From Diphasiastrum complanatum (lineage: Eukaryota > Streptophyta > Lycopodiopsida > Lycopodiales > Lycopodiaceae), in the NCBI GenBank assembly GCA_029204225.1, contig CM055106.1, positions 34,692,361 to 34,756,360 of the forward strand: a DNA stretch of 64,000 nucleotides, read 5' to 3'. Shown here piece after piece: positions 22,237 through 35,246 of this stretch. A program made the position numbers and the translations under genes. The first letter of the stretch is position 1. The number at the start of each line of letters is the position of its first letter. The notes beneath the pieces are model-generated. The model searched no databases. It had not been told where the DNA came from and saw only the letters and a program-made list of their open reading frames with translations.

Positions 22237-24060
22237 GTGTTAGGCAAAATTACAAGTGTTTTTACACAGTCTGCGGAATTCTCGTGTAAAATCACAGTGT
22301 CGCATTTTTTGCTTTTTCCAAAGAGCCTCAAATGTTAAGAAAATGACTCTGGCAAAGTGTGGGGCAATCCTAAATGAGATTTAAGGGCACCTTCTCCTTT
22401 TTCGTCTTTTTCGTGAGAAAACTCGACAGTGTCGCCTGTGGCTGTTTTAGTTCATTTCTACGGAGCTACAGTTTTGGTTCATTTATGCAGACAGAACGTT
22501 TATGGCCAATTTCACACAATCAATGACAAGGACCGGATGGATGCCAGCGGATCACCAGCCAACTGGCGATCGCAATTGACGACCTAATTTCTTAGTATAA
22601 ATAGTTGTTCATATTCATACAGTTTCATTCATTGAAAATTAGAATTATCAGAAGCATTTGTATAGTTAGCTCTCGCTCTCAAGCCTGCGAGCTTGAACAC
22701 TCCTGAGCATTCTAGTGAAGATAGCTTATTCCGTGCACAAAATTTTTTCTTTCTAGACACACAAATTATTTTCATTCATTTCTTTTCGAGCTAGACCTAT
22801 CTTCTACGCACCACTTTCCGATAGAATTGGAAAATAAATCTTCTCCTTCAACCACTCCTACATCCACACCATCTACATTCTTGTCATCCAATTCTCTTGC
22901 TACTTCCATGTCTCTTATATCATCCACACCATCCACCACAACTTCCATCATCAGAGTACCGCTGCCGTTGCCGCCTTACTTTACATCTTTCTGTTATTCC
23001 ACCATCTCACCATTCATCTCTTTTCAGACCTTGGTAGTCTTACTGAGGCAGCTAAAAGGTCATTATAGTGTCTTGAGGAGACCAACTACCACCTACATTG
23101 GTTGGTCAGCCAGAAAGAATATTTAAGAAAGTAGGTGAAGTTGCAAGAAAAGATAATAATAATAAAGAATCAAAGAGATCCAACTGAAAAGGCCAATACA
23201 AAAGAAAAGATTGAGAAGCAGACAAAATCTTGACAGAGTCTCAACAAATAACGGATCAAAGGAAAAGATGAAGACGACAGTGGACCTGTAGGACAAACTC
23301 AGCTCCACACCAAGTAATTGGTGATCAAAGCTCGACACTGCAAAGGTCTAAGACTACAACTGTAATATTGTCAATTCCTTCACCTTCTCACCAAGCTTCT
23401 CATCATGTTTCCCTACCATCATCAACCTATCCATCCCAATTTGTTTATACCACCAATTTCGTAACCCCTTGAAGACTGATAACCCAAGGTTTGTGCAACC
23501 TACCAATTGAAGGTTCTCCTCTTCTCGTCGAAACAAGAGTGTCGATGAGACTGGGACTTCGACTGGGAGAAAAACTGAGGAAACACCCAGAAGCAGAAAG
23601 AAAAATATAAAGAGTGCCAAGGTAATTGATGAATACTTGGCAAGACTTATGAGAAAATTGTCCGAGAAATAAAAAGGCAATTTGATGATCGAAAAGAGTT
23701 CAAAGATTTTTAGAGGACGATATGTTCAGATGATCAAGAACTGGTATACATACAAGCTTATACCAGTGGTTAGGCCTTATCTGGGACCTATTCCGTTGGG
23801 CAAAAAAATGAGATTCATCACATTCAAAGCCATCAAAAAGGAGATAGGCTACGAGAAGTCTCTTGATAAAAAGAAAGCCAGAAAAGACAAAAGAGAGACA
23901 CTCAGTTACGCAGGGCTATCTTGACAAGCCGTTGCAAATATTTAAGTTTTTGCCGAGAAGTGCGACGATATCGACAAATAAGTTCTTGGTTTTACGTAGG
24001 CAAATGCTAATCCATGCCTTTCCAAGAATCAAGCGTCAAAGTTGAGGCATTGCAGTGGGA
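22237..24060 (+). other. LTR-like promoter block followed by decayed sequence
   Basis: The block starts TGTTAGGC at 22237 and contains GTATAAATAG (TATA-like) near 22597, with CAGTTTCATTCATT downstream. It resembles the U3/R part of the copia LTR at 29672 in its CACAGT.TCG.ATTTTT and GGGCACCTTC motifs. Past 22830 only short frames remain. A polypurine-like TAGGGGGAGGATAA followed by TGTTAG at 24073-24092 may end the element. Boundaries are uncertain. Confidence 0.35.
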
Positions 24061-24710
24061 CCTGTAACACTATAGGGGGAGGATAATGTTAGTTGATGCC
24101 ATGCCCCGAGGTGTCGATGCAGAATCTCTCCACTCAAAAGGGCTTCTAGTAGAGATGAAGTTGAGAGCTGAGTCTGAGAGCACGAGAGTTATTAGTACTA
24201 GGCTAAAATGTATAGTTGTGAGCCCCATGGTAATGCTTGAAAGATGGATAGCCATGTGGGAGCTAGCAAATTAGAGTATCCCAAGTTGAGTTATGTTTTT
24301 AATAAAGAGGCCTTTTATTATCAAGTAAGAGCTGGAAGCCAAATCTTTATAGATTGGGGTTCACTCAGTTGTAAGAGGTGGAGTCCAAAATATGATAGAA
24401 TTGGGTTCACCAGCTCGTGGGTATGGATAGAGGCCTCCTCCACGAGTTCCATAGCATGTGTTATGTACTGAAATGTTGTTGCTCTTTGAATTGAAAATAT
24501 TACTACTTGCATTTCCTTCCATGCTCCATCTTCATGCATATAGTTTGGGTACTAATGTATGAATGTGTTTGTCGTTCATTCTTCTCTTTTAAGGTTCGTT
24601 TGGGATTAGTATTAGGTAGATGTGTAGGGCTTGGAGGCTGATCCATCATTCCACTCAGTTCAGATGCTTCCCTTGGTAACAAGGGCATAGTTGGAGTATA
24701 GGGCCAAATG

Positions 24711-25075
24711 ATATTATGTCTGTTATAAATAGTTGTACCAGCATGGAGAACTATCTTTGGTTCTCTTATTATACATGGAGAATTCATCTTTGTTGATTCT
24801 ATGTCCATCTCATGTCATTTTCTCATGTATCTTGAGTTTCTATGTGTAGAATGTTGATTTTCTTGTTGATCTTGATTCCACACGTGTGATGGACAGTAGG
24901 CTACTGTTATAGTACAGATTGTATTTTGATGTTGATATTCAGATCTTAGTAATCTTATGCAAGACTAGCATGTTAAAATTGTTGATTTCTACCTTCTAGC
25001 TAATTCTAGATGTGTTGATCAAATTGGCCCAAGATCGAAGATCCATCAAGTGCATTTTGGATCTTTAATTTTCAC
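24711..25075 (+). repeat. LTR-like segment, left copy
   Basis: It shares ordered blocks with 27280-27660: TATAAATAGTTGTACC versus TATAAGTAGTTGTACC, TCTATGTCCATCTCATG, TTGAGTTTCTATGTGTAGA and TTGATTCCACACGTGTGA. The TATA-like box and spacing suggest the U3/R part of a copia LTR. The two copies bracket a decayed internal region. Confidence 0.6.
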
Positions 25076-25782
25076 ACATTCTTCTTAATATGGGCATCCA
25101 CAAATTTTCTCATTATGGAGTCAAATTTAATTTGAACAGTCCTATTGTGTCTGATCAGAATGACCTTTGGGAGTTCGTGCTTCCTCCAATTTACTCAGCA
25201 GATGCAATTGTAGAGGATGATATTGCCCTAGAATCTATGCCATCTTCTACAATAAAAAAAAGCTTTGAGTAGAATTCAATCATTCTCACAACACCAGTCA
25301 ATTAACATGTGTACTTGACTAGTAAACTAACCTCGTCTGAGAATGAGATAATGGGTATGCAGTTCAGGGTAAGGGGCAAACATCAATTTCAAGTTACTTT
25401 GTAATGCATGAATAGACTAATTTTTGTAAAAGACTTATATAACTATCAACATTCTTGTTCTTATTTTTCTATTGGTTACCCAACTTGCATAGGAGGATGA
25501 GTGCAACCTCTAATTCAAAGAGCACAATAAATTTTTCATAGGCTAAATTTAACCTCTGCATAGGATGAATGCAACTTTTGATATAAGCTAAGCAATGTTG
25601 GGGCTTGATGATACATCGTACTCCCTCATGGTCTAGAATGAATTTCTTGCTAACCTCTTTTATAATTGGCATGTTTCATTGCAAATATGTCTATTTCTAG
25701 ATACAACCATTGCTCAACCTATCAGGATCCTTGCCCATCCTCTCAGGTGAGTGAGGAGATAGTGGATGGTTTCCTACCCACG

Positions 25783-26618
25783 TCAATGTGGATGCATCTT
25801 AGATGATAGAAAATATTCTAGAAATTGATAATGTGAAAGTGCAACCAGATTATCAATAAAATAGATGTCATCTACATATCGAAAGGTATTTTTGAATGCC
25901 CGTAAGTACTCAATTTTTCCACGTCTAAAAAGTCTTTTTATAAAATGTAATTCATAAAATGACAGATACCAACTACACCAAGTAGGGGAACAAGAAAAGC
26001 CCGTAGGTATACTACAAACTTGTCTCCAAGCTTTGTTTCCAAGCCTCACAATGCAGTGGTCAATCAATAAATCATTCCATTGGCAAAGTGATAATTTGTC
26101 CATATGAGTCCATTTTTCAATTGGTTTGTTTACCCACTTCCATTTACATTTCTCATGGTCAGGTTTCCATTTATAGGCAAGATATTCATTCTTGTTGAAT
26201 TTGAAAGCATACAAGATCAGCTTACATATAATAGTCTTAAGTCCATCTGGGCCATTAAGAGAGATGTTTTTTTAACATTTAGAAATGTTGGTACACCACA
26301 TATAAGTGATTTTACTTGGCACATTAAGATATAATTTAGTGGATGAGTTGCACTGCCAGAATAGGTTGGTATCCACATTTAGGTAACTTCGGTATCAATT
26401 TGCCTTAAGGCCTGCCCCCTCCATGAGGAGCGGAGACAGAATACCAAGAGCTCCAGAAAGAAATGTGGCCACCTTTGAAAAGTGATAGTCATGTGCATTC
26501 GTAATCCAACCGAAGAAATTTTTATGTCTTTAAAGGTACAAAGTAGAAAAGGTAATTCTTCTTTGTCTAAAAGGTAATCTGGCAATATACTAGAGAAGGT
26601 ATGCTTAGTAGTTGTCAT
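25783..26618 (-). pseudogene. Unusual reverse transcriptase relic (Penelope-like or algal type)
   Basis: The 143-residue frame 25783-26214 contains WNDLLIDHCIVRLGNKAW, then SIPTGFSCSPTW and FRYVDDIYFID. These correspond to RT motif B and the catalytic DD box. Upstream, near 26460-26560 in another frame, is WITNAHD..FSKVATFLSG, like the N-terminal fingers of the same RT class. The motifs differ from copia, gypsy and LINE RTs. They most resemble Penelope-like RTs and related enzymes described from algae and non-flowering plants. Frameshifts separate the blocks and no endonuclease was seen. The RT call is firm; the exact class is inference. Confidence 0.65.
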
Positions 26619-27011
26619 AGCATTATCAATGTAATTGTTACCATTCTCTGAAAAAGGAGCAAAATCCGGACTAGATAATCTTTACAACGGCAAGATCCTA
26701 GCAAAGTATATACACATGAAACTAGGCCTTATCTATGCCATTCACATACAGATAGGTAGTAATCTAGTCACATTCATCAGTAGCATTCTTTAAATCTTTT
26801 ATGGTGGTGTTTTTGCCATGAAGCCATCTAGTTTTCTTTAAAATTGATGTAAGAAATAGTGAAGCATCCAATGTAGACACTATTCTCTATATCAATTATG
26901 GAAGTTACTATAAAACCATAGAAAGTAGGTTTATACTTAGTATGGAAATCATTCTTAAGGTGGATCAAAGTAGTGTGGTTAAATCTATGCTAAAACTAGT
27001 TGAAGAGGGAG

Positions 27012-27665
27012 TGTGAAAATTGTCAACTAGTTTCAACATTTCATTTGGCAATTTTGGAGGCCAAAATGAATCTCAACTTAGAGATAATTTCATATTTGTC
27101 AATAAGGACCTAAATAGTGATTTTACTATTTGACAAGTAGATAAGTGGATGAGGTCGAGTTTGGACCCATTCTAATTGGCTAATTTTGGTACATTGCATC
27201 TAGACTAGAATTTCTAGGTTTTTGGACAAGTACCTAGAAGTTGCCATTTTAGGGCACACTTAAGGAAAGTGGCAAAATGACATTATGGATTCTATAAGTA
27301 GTTGTACCTGCAAGGAAAAATAATTATCAAAGTTTTTTTTTCTTTGTGGAGATCTCATCTCTTGTGTTTCTATGTCCATCTCATGTGTTTCTCTCTTGAT
27401 ATCTTGAGTTTCTATGTGTAGACTGTTGTTTTTATGGTAGATCTTGATTCCACACGTGTGAAGTACAGTACTGTACTGCTGCTATATGAAAAGGGATAGT
27501 ACTAAGTCATATCTAAGTGTTTAGGATCAGATTTTTGTGCATTTCTAAGTTCTAGCATGCATAACGTAGTGATTTCTATCTTCTAGCTATTTCTAGATGT
27601 GCAACCAAATTTGGCCAAAGATCTTGTTGATCCACTAACGTGTTTTGGATCTGTATTTTTTCCAC
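27012..27665 (+). repeat. LTR-like segment, right copy, preceded by polypurine tract
   Basis: GAAGAGGGAG at 27002-27011 followed by TGTGAAAATTG is a typical copia polypurine tract and LTR start. The right part repeats 24711-25075. A gag frame begins about 200 bp further on at 27871, so this LTR may serve as 3' LTR of one unit and 5' LTR of the next. No primer-binding site of the usual type was found. Confidence 0.5.
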
Positions 27666-27870
27666 AATTGTCAAAAATGGCAGTTTGGTAATAATTGCGA
27701 TTTTCAGGCTTAAGGACAGTTTTGAGCCATTTTGAGGCGAAATACTTCAAATTGGCATAACTTTCTATCCATAGTTTGAATTGAAAGTTAGTTTGAGATG
27801 TCATTTGTCAATTTTGCAGCAAATTTTCCATTTTTGTAGTCATTTTTGAGATCTTAACTCATCTAAGTGC

Positions 27871-29073
27871 AGTAATGGCAACTCTAAGTGAGAGCGTCCT
27901 CAATGAGTCAAGCAAATTGGAAGGAGCCGACATCTATGCAGTTTGGAAATTCAAATTGAAGAACATTTTGATGGAAAAGGAGCATGGGAGATCGTGACAG
28001 GTGAGAAGACAAGGCCATTAATTAAAGAAGATCAGCGGGCCTTTTACAAGAAAAAATGGAAAGCATAGAATGTCTTTAACTCATCAATTAGAGATGCAAT
28101 CATTCCCTACATTTCGGATTTAGAAGGACCGAAAGAGACTTGGGATACGTTGAAGGCATTGTTCGAAACCACAAACACATTTTGAGTGCTATTTCTGAAG
28201 AATAAGCTGCATACATTATGAATGGATGGTGGTGGATCACCTAATGAAGGTAAAGGAGATCGGTGATCAATTTGTTGCCATTGGAGAGTGAGTATAGAAT
28301 CTGAGATCGTGCAATTGACATTGAACAACTTGAGTGAGCCACATCAAATGTTTGTGACCAGTATAGCCACACGGGAGAATTTACCAACCTATGAGAAATT
28401 AGGTGGATTGCTTTTGCAGGAAGAACAACGTGAAGAGAATTTGAGTCATTACAACAAGGGATTTGATCAAGCTCTTACAGTCAGAGGACGTGGTGGCAGA
28501 GTTGGTTGTAAAAGACACCAATCGAGAGGTGGAAACTCAAATCATGGATTTTTCCAACACTTTCAAGAACAATCCAATAATGGTCCAAATCGAGACAATT
28601 GGCATCAAGGTCGAGGTCAAGGACGTGGCAATCCAAGGTAGAAGAAACCTGGGAATTGTCGATATTGCAACAAACTTGGTCATTGGGAGCATGAGTGCTT
28701 CAAGAAACAAAAAGAATTAGCACAATGGAAAGGCAAATGGCAGGTAGGCAATTATGCTGATCAACATCAATTTGATGATGATCAATACGAGGATGATGCA
28801 GGTGAGAGTTCAAATCTGTTCATTATGGCACTAATGACAAGTGATGAAGCCAAAAATATTGGGTACATCGATAGTGGAGCATCCAAGCACATGACTTCAA
28901 GAAAGGATTGGTTTTCAAAATTCAAAAAAATCCATAATGATAATGAAGTTGGACAAGGCGATGGGCAATTTTTACCTGTCAAAGGATTTGGAGTGGTACC
29001 GTTGCACGTGTCGAATAAGACCATAGAACCTCTTTTGTGTTGTTGTAAGGGCCTTGTATTCGACCTCACAAGA
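27871..29073 (+). pseudogene. Copia gag and protease relic
   Basis: The start MATLSESVLNESSKLEG, followed by YAVWKFKLKNIL, matches the N-terminus of plant copia Gag. A frameshift follows at once, then stops at about 28070 and 28185. The frame 28288-28641 continues Gag (LPTYEKLGGLLLQEE). A zinc knuckle reading CRYCNKLGHWEHEC in another frame lies near 28660-28700. Protease begins at [11 protein letters not shown] near 28865. The sequence stops abruptly at 29076, where a minus-strand copia RNase H starts, so the rest of pol was lost or displaced. Confidence 0.85.
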
Positions 29074-29076
29074 TGA

Positions 29077-29671
29077 TCATGAGATAGTGTCTTGTTTCTT
29101 GGATAGCCAAGATACAAGATTTTCTCCAAGAAAGATAGTATAGGCACTTGTGGATTTTCTATCCACCTTGTCACTTGTAAAATCCAAGTCCAAGTAGGCA
29201 ACCATTGATAAATCCTCACTTTTGTAGGATAATCCACAATCAGATGTAGAGGATACAAATCTCAAGACTCTCTTGGCCGATTTCCAATGATAGATTTTTG
29301 GATCTTGCATGAATTTAGCCAAATTGGGCCTAGTGATAGTCAACCAAATCAAGGAGCCAACAAGACTCCTAAAAAAGGGTGATGTCCTCGAAGGATTTTC
29401 ATCTCCCTTATTAGGATCTTTTACAATATGCTCCGTAGGTGTATCTACACTCTTACAATTTTCGATATGAAACTTTTTGAGCATTGAAAGAGCATATCTA
29501 GATTAATTAACAAAAGCATGATCATGACATAGATATATATTAACTTCATGAAACTTCCAGATAAGATGATGTCATCTACATAGATGATGAGAATGAAAAG
29601 ATCACTATTTACAAACTTTATGTACATAGATGGATCATAGTCACTTAGAACAAATCCAAGTGAGATGAGAC
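29077..29671 (-). pseudogene. Minus-strand copia, piece 3: RT end and RNase H
   Basis: The minus-strand frames give RT with IIYVDDIILSG (29445-29671). RNase H follows (29077-29484), with SLVGSLIWLTITRPN, HWKSAKRVLRF and DRKSTSAYTIFLG, ending at VSWLSKKQDTIS. The start is cut by the plus-strand copia LTR at 29672. Orientation and domain order fit the pieces at 35801-36669 and 43575-44044, so one element was probably split by later insertions. Confidence 0.85.
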
Positions 29672-31153
29672 TATTGGAAATTAAGCCCACAGTTGCCTCC
29701 TTGGTGAATCATAACTTAGACAACCAATAACTTGGACTTCCGGCTAATCGCCAGCAAAGGGTAACCAATCCCATTATAATTTTTAAGTTCAGATGTTAAA
29801 GTTTAATGGCTTGAAGTCATTGAAGACTTGGCCATCTTCAAGGACTTCCACAAAACTTGCATTTAGAACAAGTTTGCAGATTTACATTATTTTTGAGTAG
29901 TCTGCAGAAAATACACTAAGTGTCACAGTTCGTATTTTTCGCACTTTTTTCGAAAATTGCAACACTTACCTTCGACTTTTTCTGTTCAACTATTTTGAAG
30001 AAGTCACCTTGTTCATAGTTCAACAATTTAACTATTTTCAAACACCTTCGCCCCTTTTCACATTTTTTCGAAAAATGCGAAGAGAGAAAATTTCAAGAGG
30101 TCTTCTATTTTTAAGAGTTAAACTGTTAAAGACACCTTCACCAAGTTTTTAAGGGCACCTTCGACTTTCCCGAGAAGAGCAAAAGAGTTGAACTGTTAAA
30201 GAGATCTTCGCTTTTTCTGAGGGCACCTTCAACTTTCTAAGGGCGCCTTAAAATTATTTAGGACACCTTCGGCTTTTTTTGCAAAAACCTGAAGAGAGAC
30301 AAAAATGTTGAAGGTCATCTAAAATGAACGAGGAACGTTCCCAGCCACTTTACATAATTTGTGAAGTGAGAGAAAACCACTTCACGTAAAATGCGAAGTG
30401 AGAGATTTTGCGACGTCCTCGTCCATGTCAACGATACTGATTTGTTGACCGTCAAATACAATATGTATAGTTGTCACAGAAGCCATATACTTCCGAGTAC
30501 AACAGCCTTTTCCAATTAGGTGACAAACATTCAATGTAATTAATACACGGATGAAATCTATAAATAGATCATCCAGGCACAGATTAGTGTTGCTCCGTCC
30601 ATGAGACGTATTATTTGAGCCTCCCAATTACGTTGTCAATTTTTTGTTGTAATTGCTATTTGTATTGTGCTTCAGTGTAATATAGCAGCAGCACGTTTTT
30701 ATATGTGTACAATGTAGATGAATGCTTGTTGTGATTGAATGCACTTTCATTGTTGTTTGATCGTGCTTGTATACTCACTCTGATCAGAACATGAACATCT
30801 ATGCTCCTCAGTTTTTGATCAGATGATGGCTGTCTTTGACGCCTGAGGAACTCGCGATATCATACTGCTCTTCCATTTATTTCAGAACTATACTTCACAT
30901 TGAATCTGATTTCAGTAGTATCACACACAAACCATCTCTAATCTCTTCGGTGGACTATACTCTTGTTTTAGAGTATGAATTATTTTTAAGACCCTGTTGG
31001 GCAATCAGAACGCATAATGCTGTAATTATCTTTAGCATAAGTTGTCTATTAGACTGTTTTTGCACCTAGCAGCTGATTAGAATGGGAGAGCTGTTCCGCA
31101 ATATTCCTGCCCTCTTCTCCGTTTTCGTTCTTCCTATCTCTCTTGCCCCATCA
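29672..31153 (+). repeat. 5' LTR of the copia element (~1.48 kb)
   Basis: It begins TATTGGAAATTAAGCCC, matching the 3' LTR start TATTGAAAATTAAGCCC, and ends CCCCATCA three bases before the primer-binding site. It contains repeated GGGCACCTTC/ACACCTTC motifs between 30130 and 30290. It is unusually long for a copia LTR. Confidence 0.75.
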
Positions 31154-31156
31154 GAT

Positions 31157-31168
31157 TGGTATCAGAGC
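31157..31168 (+). other. Copia primer-binding site (tRNA-iMet)
   Basis: TGGTATCAGAGC lies just behind the 5' LTR and 52 bp before the gag start codon at 31221. Confidence 0.9.
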
Positions 31169-31220
31169 GTAGCTCAAATAAACCGAGAGATTAAGTTTGT
31201 TCTATTTGTATATTGTTATC

Positions 31221-31925
31221 ATGTCTCATATAGGTAGCTCTTCATCTTCATCACTCAGTGAAGCTAGAGTCATTGACAAGTTCAATGGTTCTAACTTCTA
31301 CATTTGGAAGTTGAAACTTAGAATGATGTTGATAGATAGACATCTTTGGGATGTAGTAGAAGGTGCAGACCGAAAACCAGAAGATGGTGATCAAGCAAAG
31401 GCCTGGAGGATCAAAGATCAAAAGGCCTTAGCATGTGCTACACTCAATCTGGCCGACTCCCAGATATCTCGTGTTACCACGTGCAAAACCTCTAAGGAAG
31501 CACTGGACTTGTTATCAAGTCTCTATGAGACTCACAATGTAACCACGAGATTACATCTTAAAGGGAAGTTCTTTACCCTTAGCATGTCTGATTCTACTAC
31601 CATCACTTCCCACATCAACAGCTTCAAGTCCCTGTTAGATCAATTATCAACTGTAGGATGTTCTATTCAAGATGATGATGTCGTTATGACCTTGCTTTCT
31701 TCTCTTCCAAAGTCCTATGAGCACGTTGTGGTGATGATCTCCACACAACCGGACCTCACCCTTCAAAAGGTGATTGGTCATCTTCTTCAAGAAGAAATAC
31801 GGAGAAAGACTAGCAGCCTGTCCATCAAAGACAAATCCATGGCTCTATACACCAAGAAGAAAGATCATTCCAAGGGCAAGATTCAGGTGCAACAGCAACA
31901 ACAGAAGCCTCACGCTCAGACTTAG
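31221..31925 (+). pseudogene. Copia gag
   Basis: The start MSHIGSSSSSSLSEARVID is preferred over an upstream in-frame ATG because it matches copia Gag spacing. The UBN2-type Gag fold follows: FYIWKLKLRMML, LYETHNVTTRLHLKGKF and VIGHLLQEE. The frame stops at 31925, before the zinc knuckle. The knuckle region (31945-31990) has lost cysteines, so RNA binding would be impaired. Confidence 0.88.
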
Positions 31926-32081
31926 CATGGTGGATCGCGGAAGAAGCTCTTCTACAGTTATTGCAAAAGAGCTAATCACGACATCAAGGAATCGAAGATC
32001 TACAATGAGGCAAAGAAGCAGCAACCACAGTAGCAGCCAGACTCCTCCAACGCGGCGGACTTCAAGGAGCAAGACACACAT

Positions 32082-33393
32082 TTGTTAATGGCTTACAACA
32101 GTAGCGAAGACTGTGATAGATGGTACCTAGACAATGGTGCTACCCAACACATGAACTCTCGCAAGGAATGGTTTACGGAGTACACAGCTTACAACAGAGT
32201 CCAATTTATCTACCTCAGAGATTCTAGCACCATACACGTGAAAGACAAAGGAGCAGTGAAGATCAGCTTCAACAACGATCTGTCCATTTGTGTTCCTAAC
32301 ATCCTTCATGTTCCTCAGTTGTCAAAGAACCTGTTATCAGTCTCTAAGATAACTGATGAGGGCTACACTGTTACTTTCTCATCTGAGCAGTGTACAATAC
32401 TCGAGGAAGATACTCCTCTGACTACATGCACTAGAGTCGAAACCTTTATGTACTCTCTAATTCAGTTGCATTAGCTAGTATCTCTAATGAAAATGTGAAC
32501 AACAATGCTGTTCTATGGCATAGTCGATTTGGACACGTGAATACAAGATCACTTTCTTATATGCTTTGTAATAATTTAGTTGATGGATTGAATTTCTCGT
32601 CTTCATTAGATAGGAAATCTTTCTTTTGTGAATCACGCATCTATGGGAAGCACTCTAGAAGCAAGTTTCAAAAATCACATTCCATCAAATCAAAGCATGT
32701 ATTCGATCTTGTACGTAGCAATCTCTGTGGTCCAATGCCAACTCCATCCTTCGGAGATACAATCTATTTTATCACTTTCATAGATGATTACTCCAAATGG
32801 TCTACAGTCATGTTCATTAAGCACAAATAATAAGCTTCAAGAGATTCAAGGCCATGGTTGAGACACAAATGTCTAGGAAAGTGAAGGCCCTCTAGATTGA
32901 TGGTGGCGGCGAATACATCTCCAACGAGATGTCCAACTACTTGGCTGAACATGGCATCAAAAGATAGTTCACCACTTCCTATTCACCTCAACATAACGGG
33001 ATTGCAGAGAGGAAGAACCGAACTCTTCTCAACTCAGCCAGATCAATGCTACATCAAGCACACCTACCTCCGAAGTTCTGGGCAGAAGCTACTACCATAG
33101 CCTGTTACGTGCAGAATAGATCCAGCCTCAAAGCCATCAACAACAAAACTTCTTATGAAGTTTGGCATGGGCACAAGCCCAGTGTTAGCCATCTAAAAAT
33201 CTTTGGTTGTATATGTTTTGTTCACATCCCTAAACAACTTAGGAAGAAGCTAGATCACAAGACAAATAAATGTATTTTCATTGGCTATCCTGATGAACAT
33301 AAAGCTTATAAAGTTTATGATCCATCCACCAATGTAGTGTTTGTCTCTAGGGATGTAATATTTCAAGAACATGCATATTATAATTTCAAATAG
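32082..33393 (+). pseudogene. Copia protease and integrase
   Basis: Protease is marked by WYLDNGATQHM (32118-32150). The usual DSGA is here DNGA, though the catalytic Asp is kept. The integrase HHCC region begins LWHSRFGHVN near 32510, and the core continues through TFIDDYSKW (~32775). The last third follows at 33046-33393 (HLKIFGCICFVHIP). In-frame stops near 32472, 32828, 32894 and 32965 break it. Confidence 0.85.
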
Positions 33394-33540
33394 CCATTGA
33401 TAGATGATGCTATGTTATTTCATCCTATTCTACGTAGCATTCAACCTTCCAACGTTGATGATTCTTCTACAGAACCTGTAGCTACAGCTACAGAAGCTGA
33501 GCAGTAGACAATACTTGTCACCAGACCAGACCAAGCAAGC

Positions 33541-35240
33541 TTGAGCAGATCTGGAGAAGTTCAAGAAGAAGAATTAGTGCATCCTGGTCAACCCAATGTC
33601 TGTAGATCCTCACAGACTCGGATAGTTCCTGAGAGGTATGCATCTCAATCATTATGGACTTCATCAAAAGAACTAGAGAGCCCACCCGAAGCAATTAACT
33701 CCAAGGATGCTGTGAAGTGGCAAGAAGCTATGGAAGCGAGTATAACTCACTTTTGACAAATCAGACTTGGACGTCGGTTGACTTCTCCACTCAGAAGAGA
33801 GTTATCGACAATAAGTGGATCTTCAAGAAGAAGATCAACTATGATGGTTCCATTGCTAAATGGAAAGCACGGCTGGTGGCTAAAGGATTCACCCAAGTGC
33901 AAGGAGTGGAGTACCAAGAAATTTTCAGTCTTGTCATCAAGATGCAGTCAATCAGGACTTTGATTGCGTTAGCAACCACGGAAGACCTCGAAATGCACCA
34001 AATGGATGTCAAGGCAACATTTCTCAACGACAATGTCGAAGAGGAGTTGTACACCTTCCAACCGGAAGGATTCGAAGTCAAAGACCAAGATCACAAAGTT
34101 TGCAAGCTGCACAAAGCAATCTACGGTCTGAAACATGCCGCAAGGGCATGGTTCGATAGAATCAACTCTTATCTCATTTAATTGGGATTTGCAAACAATT
34201 CAGCCGACTGTAATGTTTATTCAAAGCAGATAGACACCAATTTAGTTCCCATAGCTCTTTACATAGATGATGCATTTATTCTGTCTAACGACACTTCTCT
34301 ACTGCACACTACTAAGAGTGATCTATCAAAGGAATTTGACATGACTCATTTAGGAGCTGTCAATTCTTTGCTAGGAATTCACATTACTAGAAATAGGCTT
34401 CAGAAGAAGATCTATCTTAGCCAGCAGACATATCTAAAAGGCATTTTAGAAAAATTTTATATGTCTGATTGCAAACCCATTGATACTCCAATGGATTCAA
34501 GTATAGTATTGACTAAACTTTCTTGTGTTGAGACTGATAGTGAAGTACTCAACTTAGCAAAGTACCCTTATCATTCACTAATCGGATCTTTAATGTATGC
34601 AATGCAGTGTACTAGACCAGATTTAGCATACACTATTAGCACGTTAAGTCAATTCATGTCTAATCCCAGAATCTCTCATTGGAAAGCATTGAAGAGAGTG
34701 ATGAGATATATTCAGGGAAGTTTAGATCACATCTTATGTTGCGATGGAAATGCTATCAACCCACTTGTCCTGTGATGCCATTCCGACTCAGATTATGCAG
34801 GAACAGTCTCTACTAGAAAATCTACCTCCAAGTTCTGTTTCTATCTAGCAGGGGGACCGATTTCGTGGAACTCAAGGAAGCAAAAATCAATCGCGCTTTC
34901 TTCGACAGAGGCAGAATACATCACAGCATGTCAAGCTTCAAAAGAAGCTATATGGATCAGGTTGTTACTTCACGACTTACATCACACTCAGTTTAATGCT
35001 ACCACTATTCTGTGTGACAACATGAGCTGTATTACACTGTCACTGAATCCTAGATTTGATGGCAAATCCAAGCACACATTTGGGAGAAAGTTTTCTCAGG
35101 GCAAGTGATCCTTCAATACTGCTCCACAACGGAAATGGTCGCAGACATCTTTACCAAAGCGCTTCCCAAGATCAAGCATCAGAAGTTCTTCAGCATGCTG
35201 AACCTAACGAAGATACCAAGGCACCAACCGTAACCTTAAG
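33541..35240 (+). pseudogene. Copia reverse transcriptase and RNase H
   Basis: RT runs from [15 protein letters not shown] and HQMDVKATFLN (33717-34181) into ALYIDDAFILS (34182-34775). It shows YIDD in place of the common YVDD. RNase H follows with LIGSLMYAMQCTRPDL and, past a stop at 34773, STRKSTSKF and SSTEAEY-like motifs to about 35240. Stops and frameshifts make it non-functional. Confidence 0.85.
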
Positions 35241-35246
35241 GGGGAC

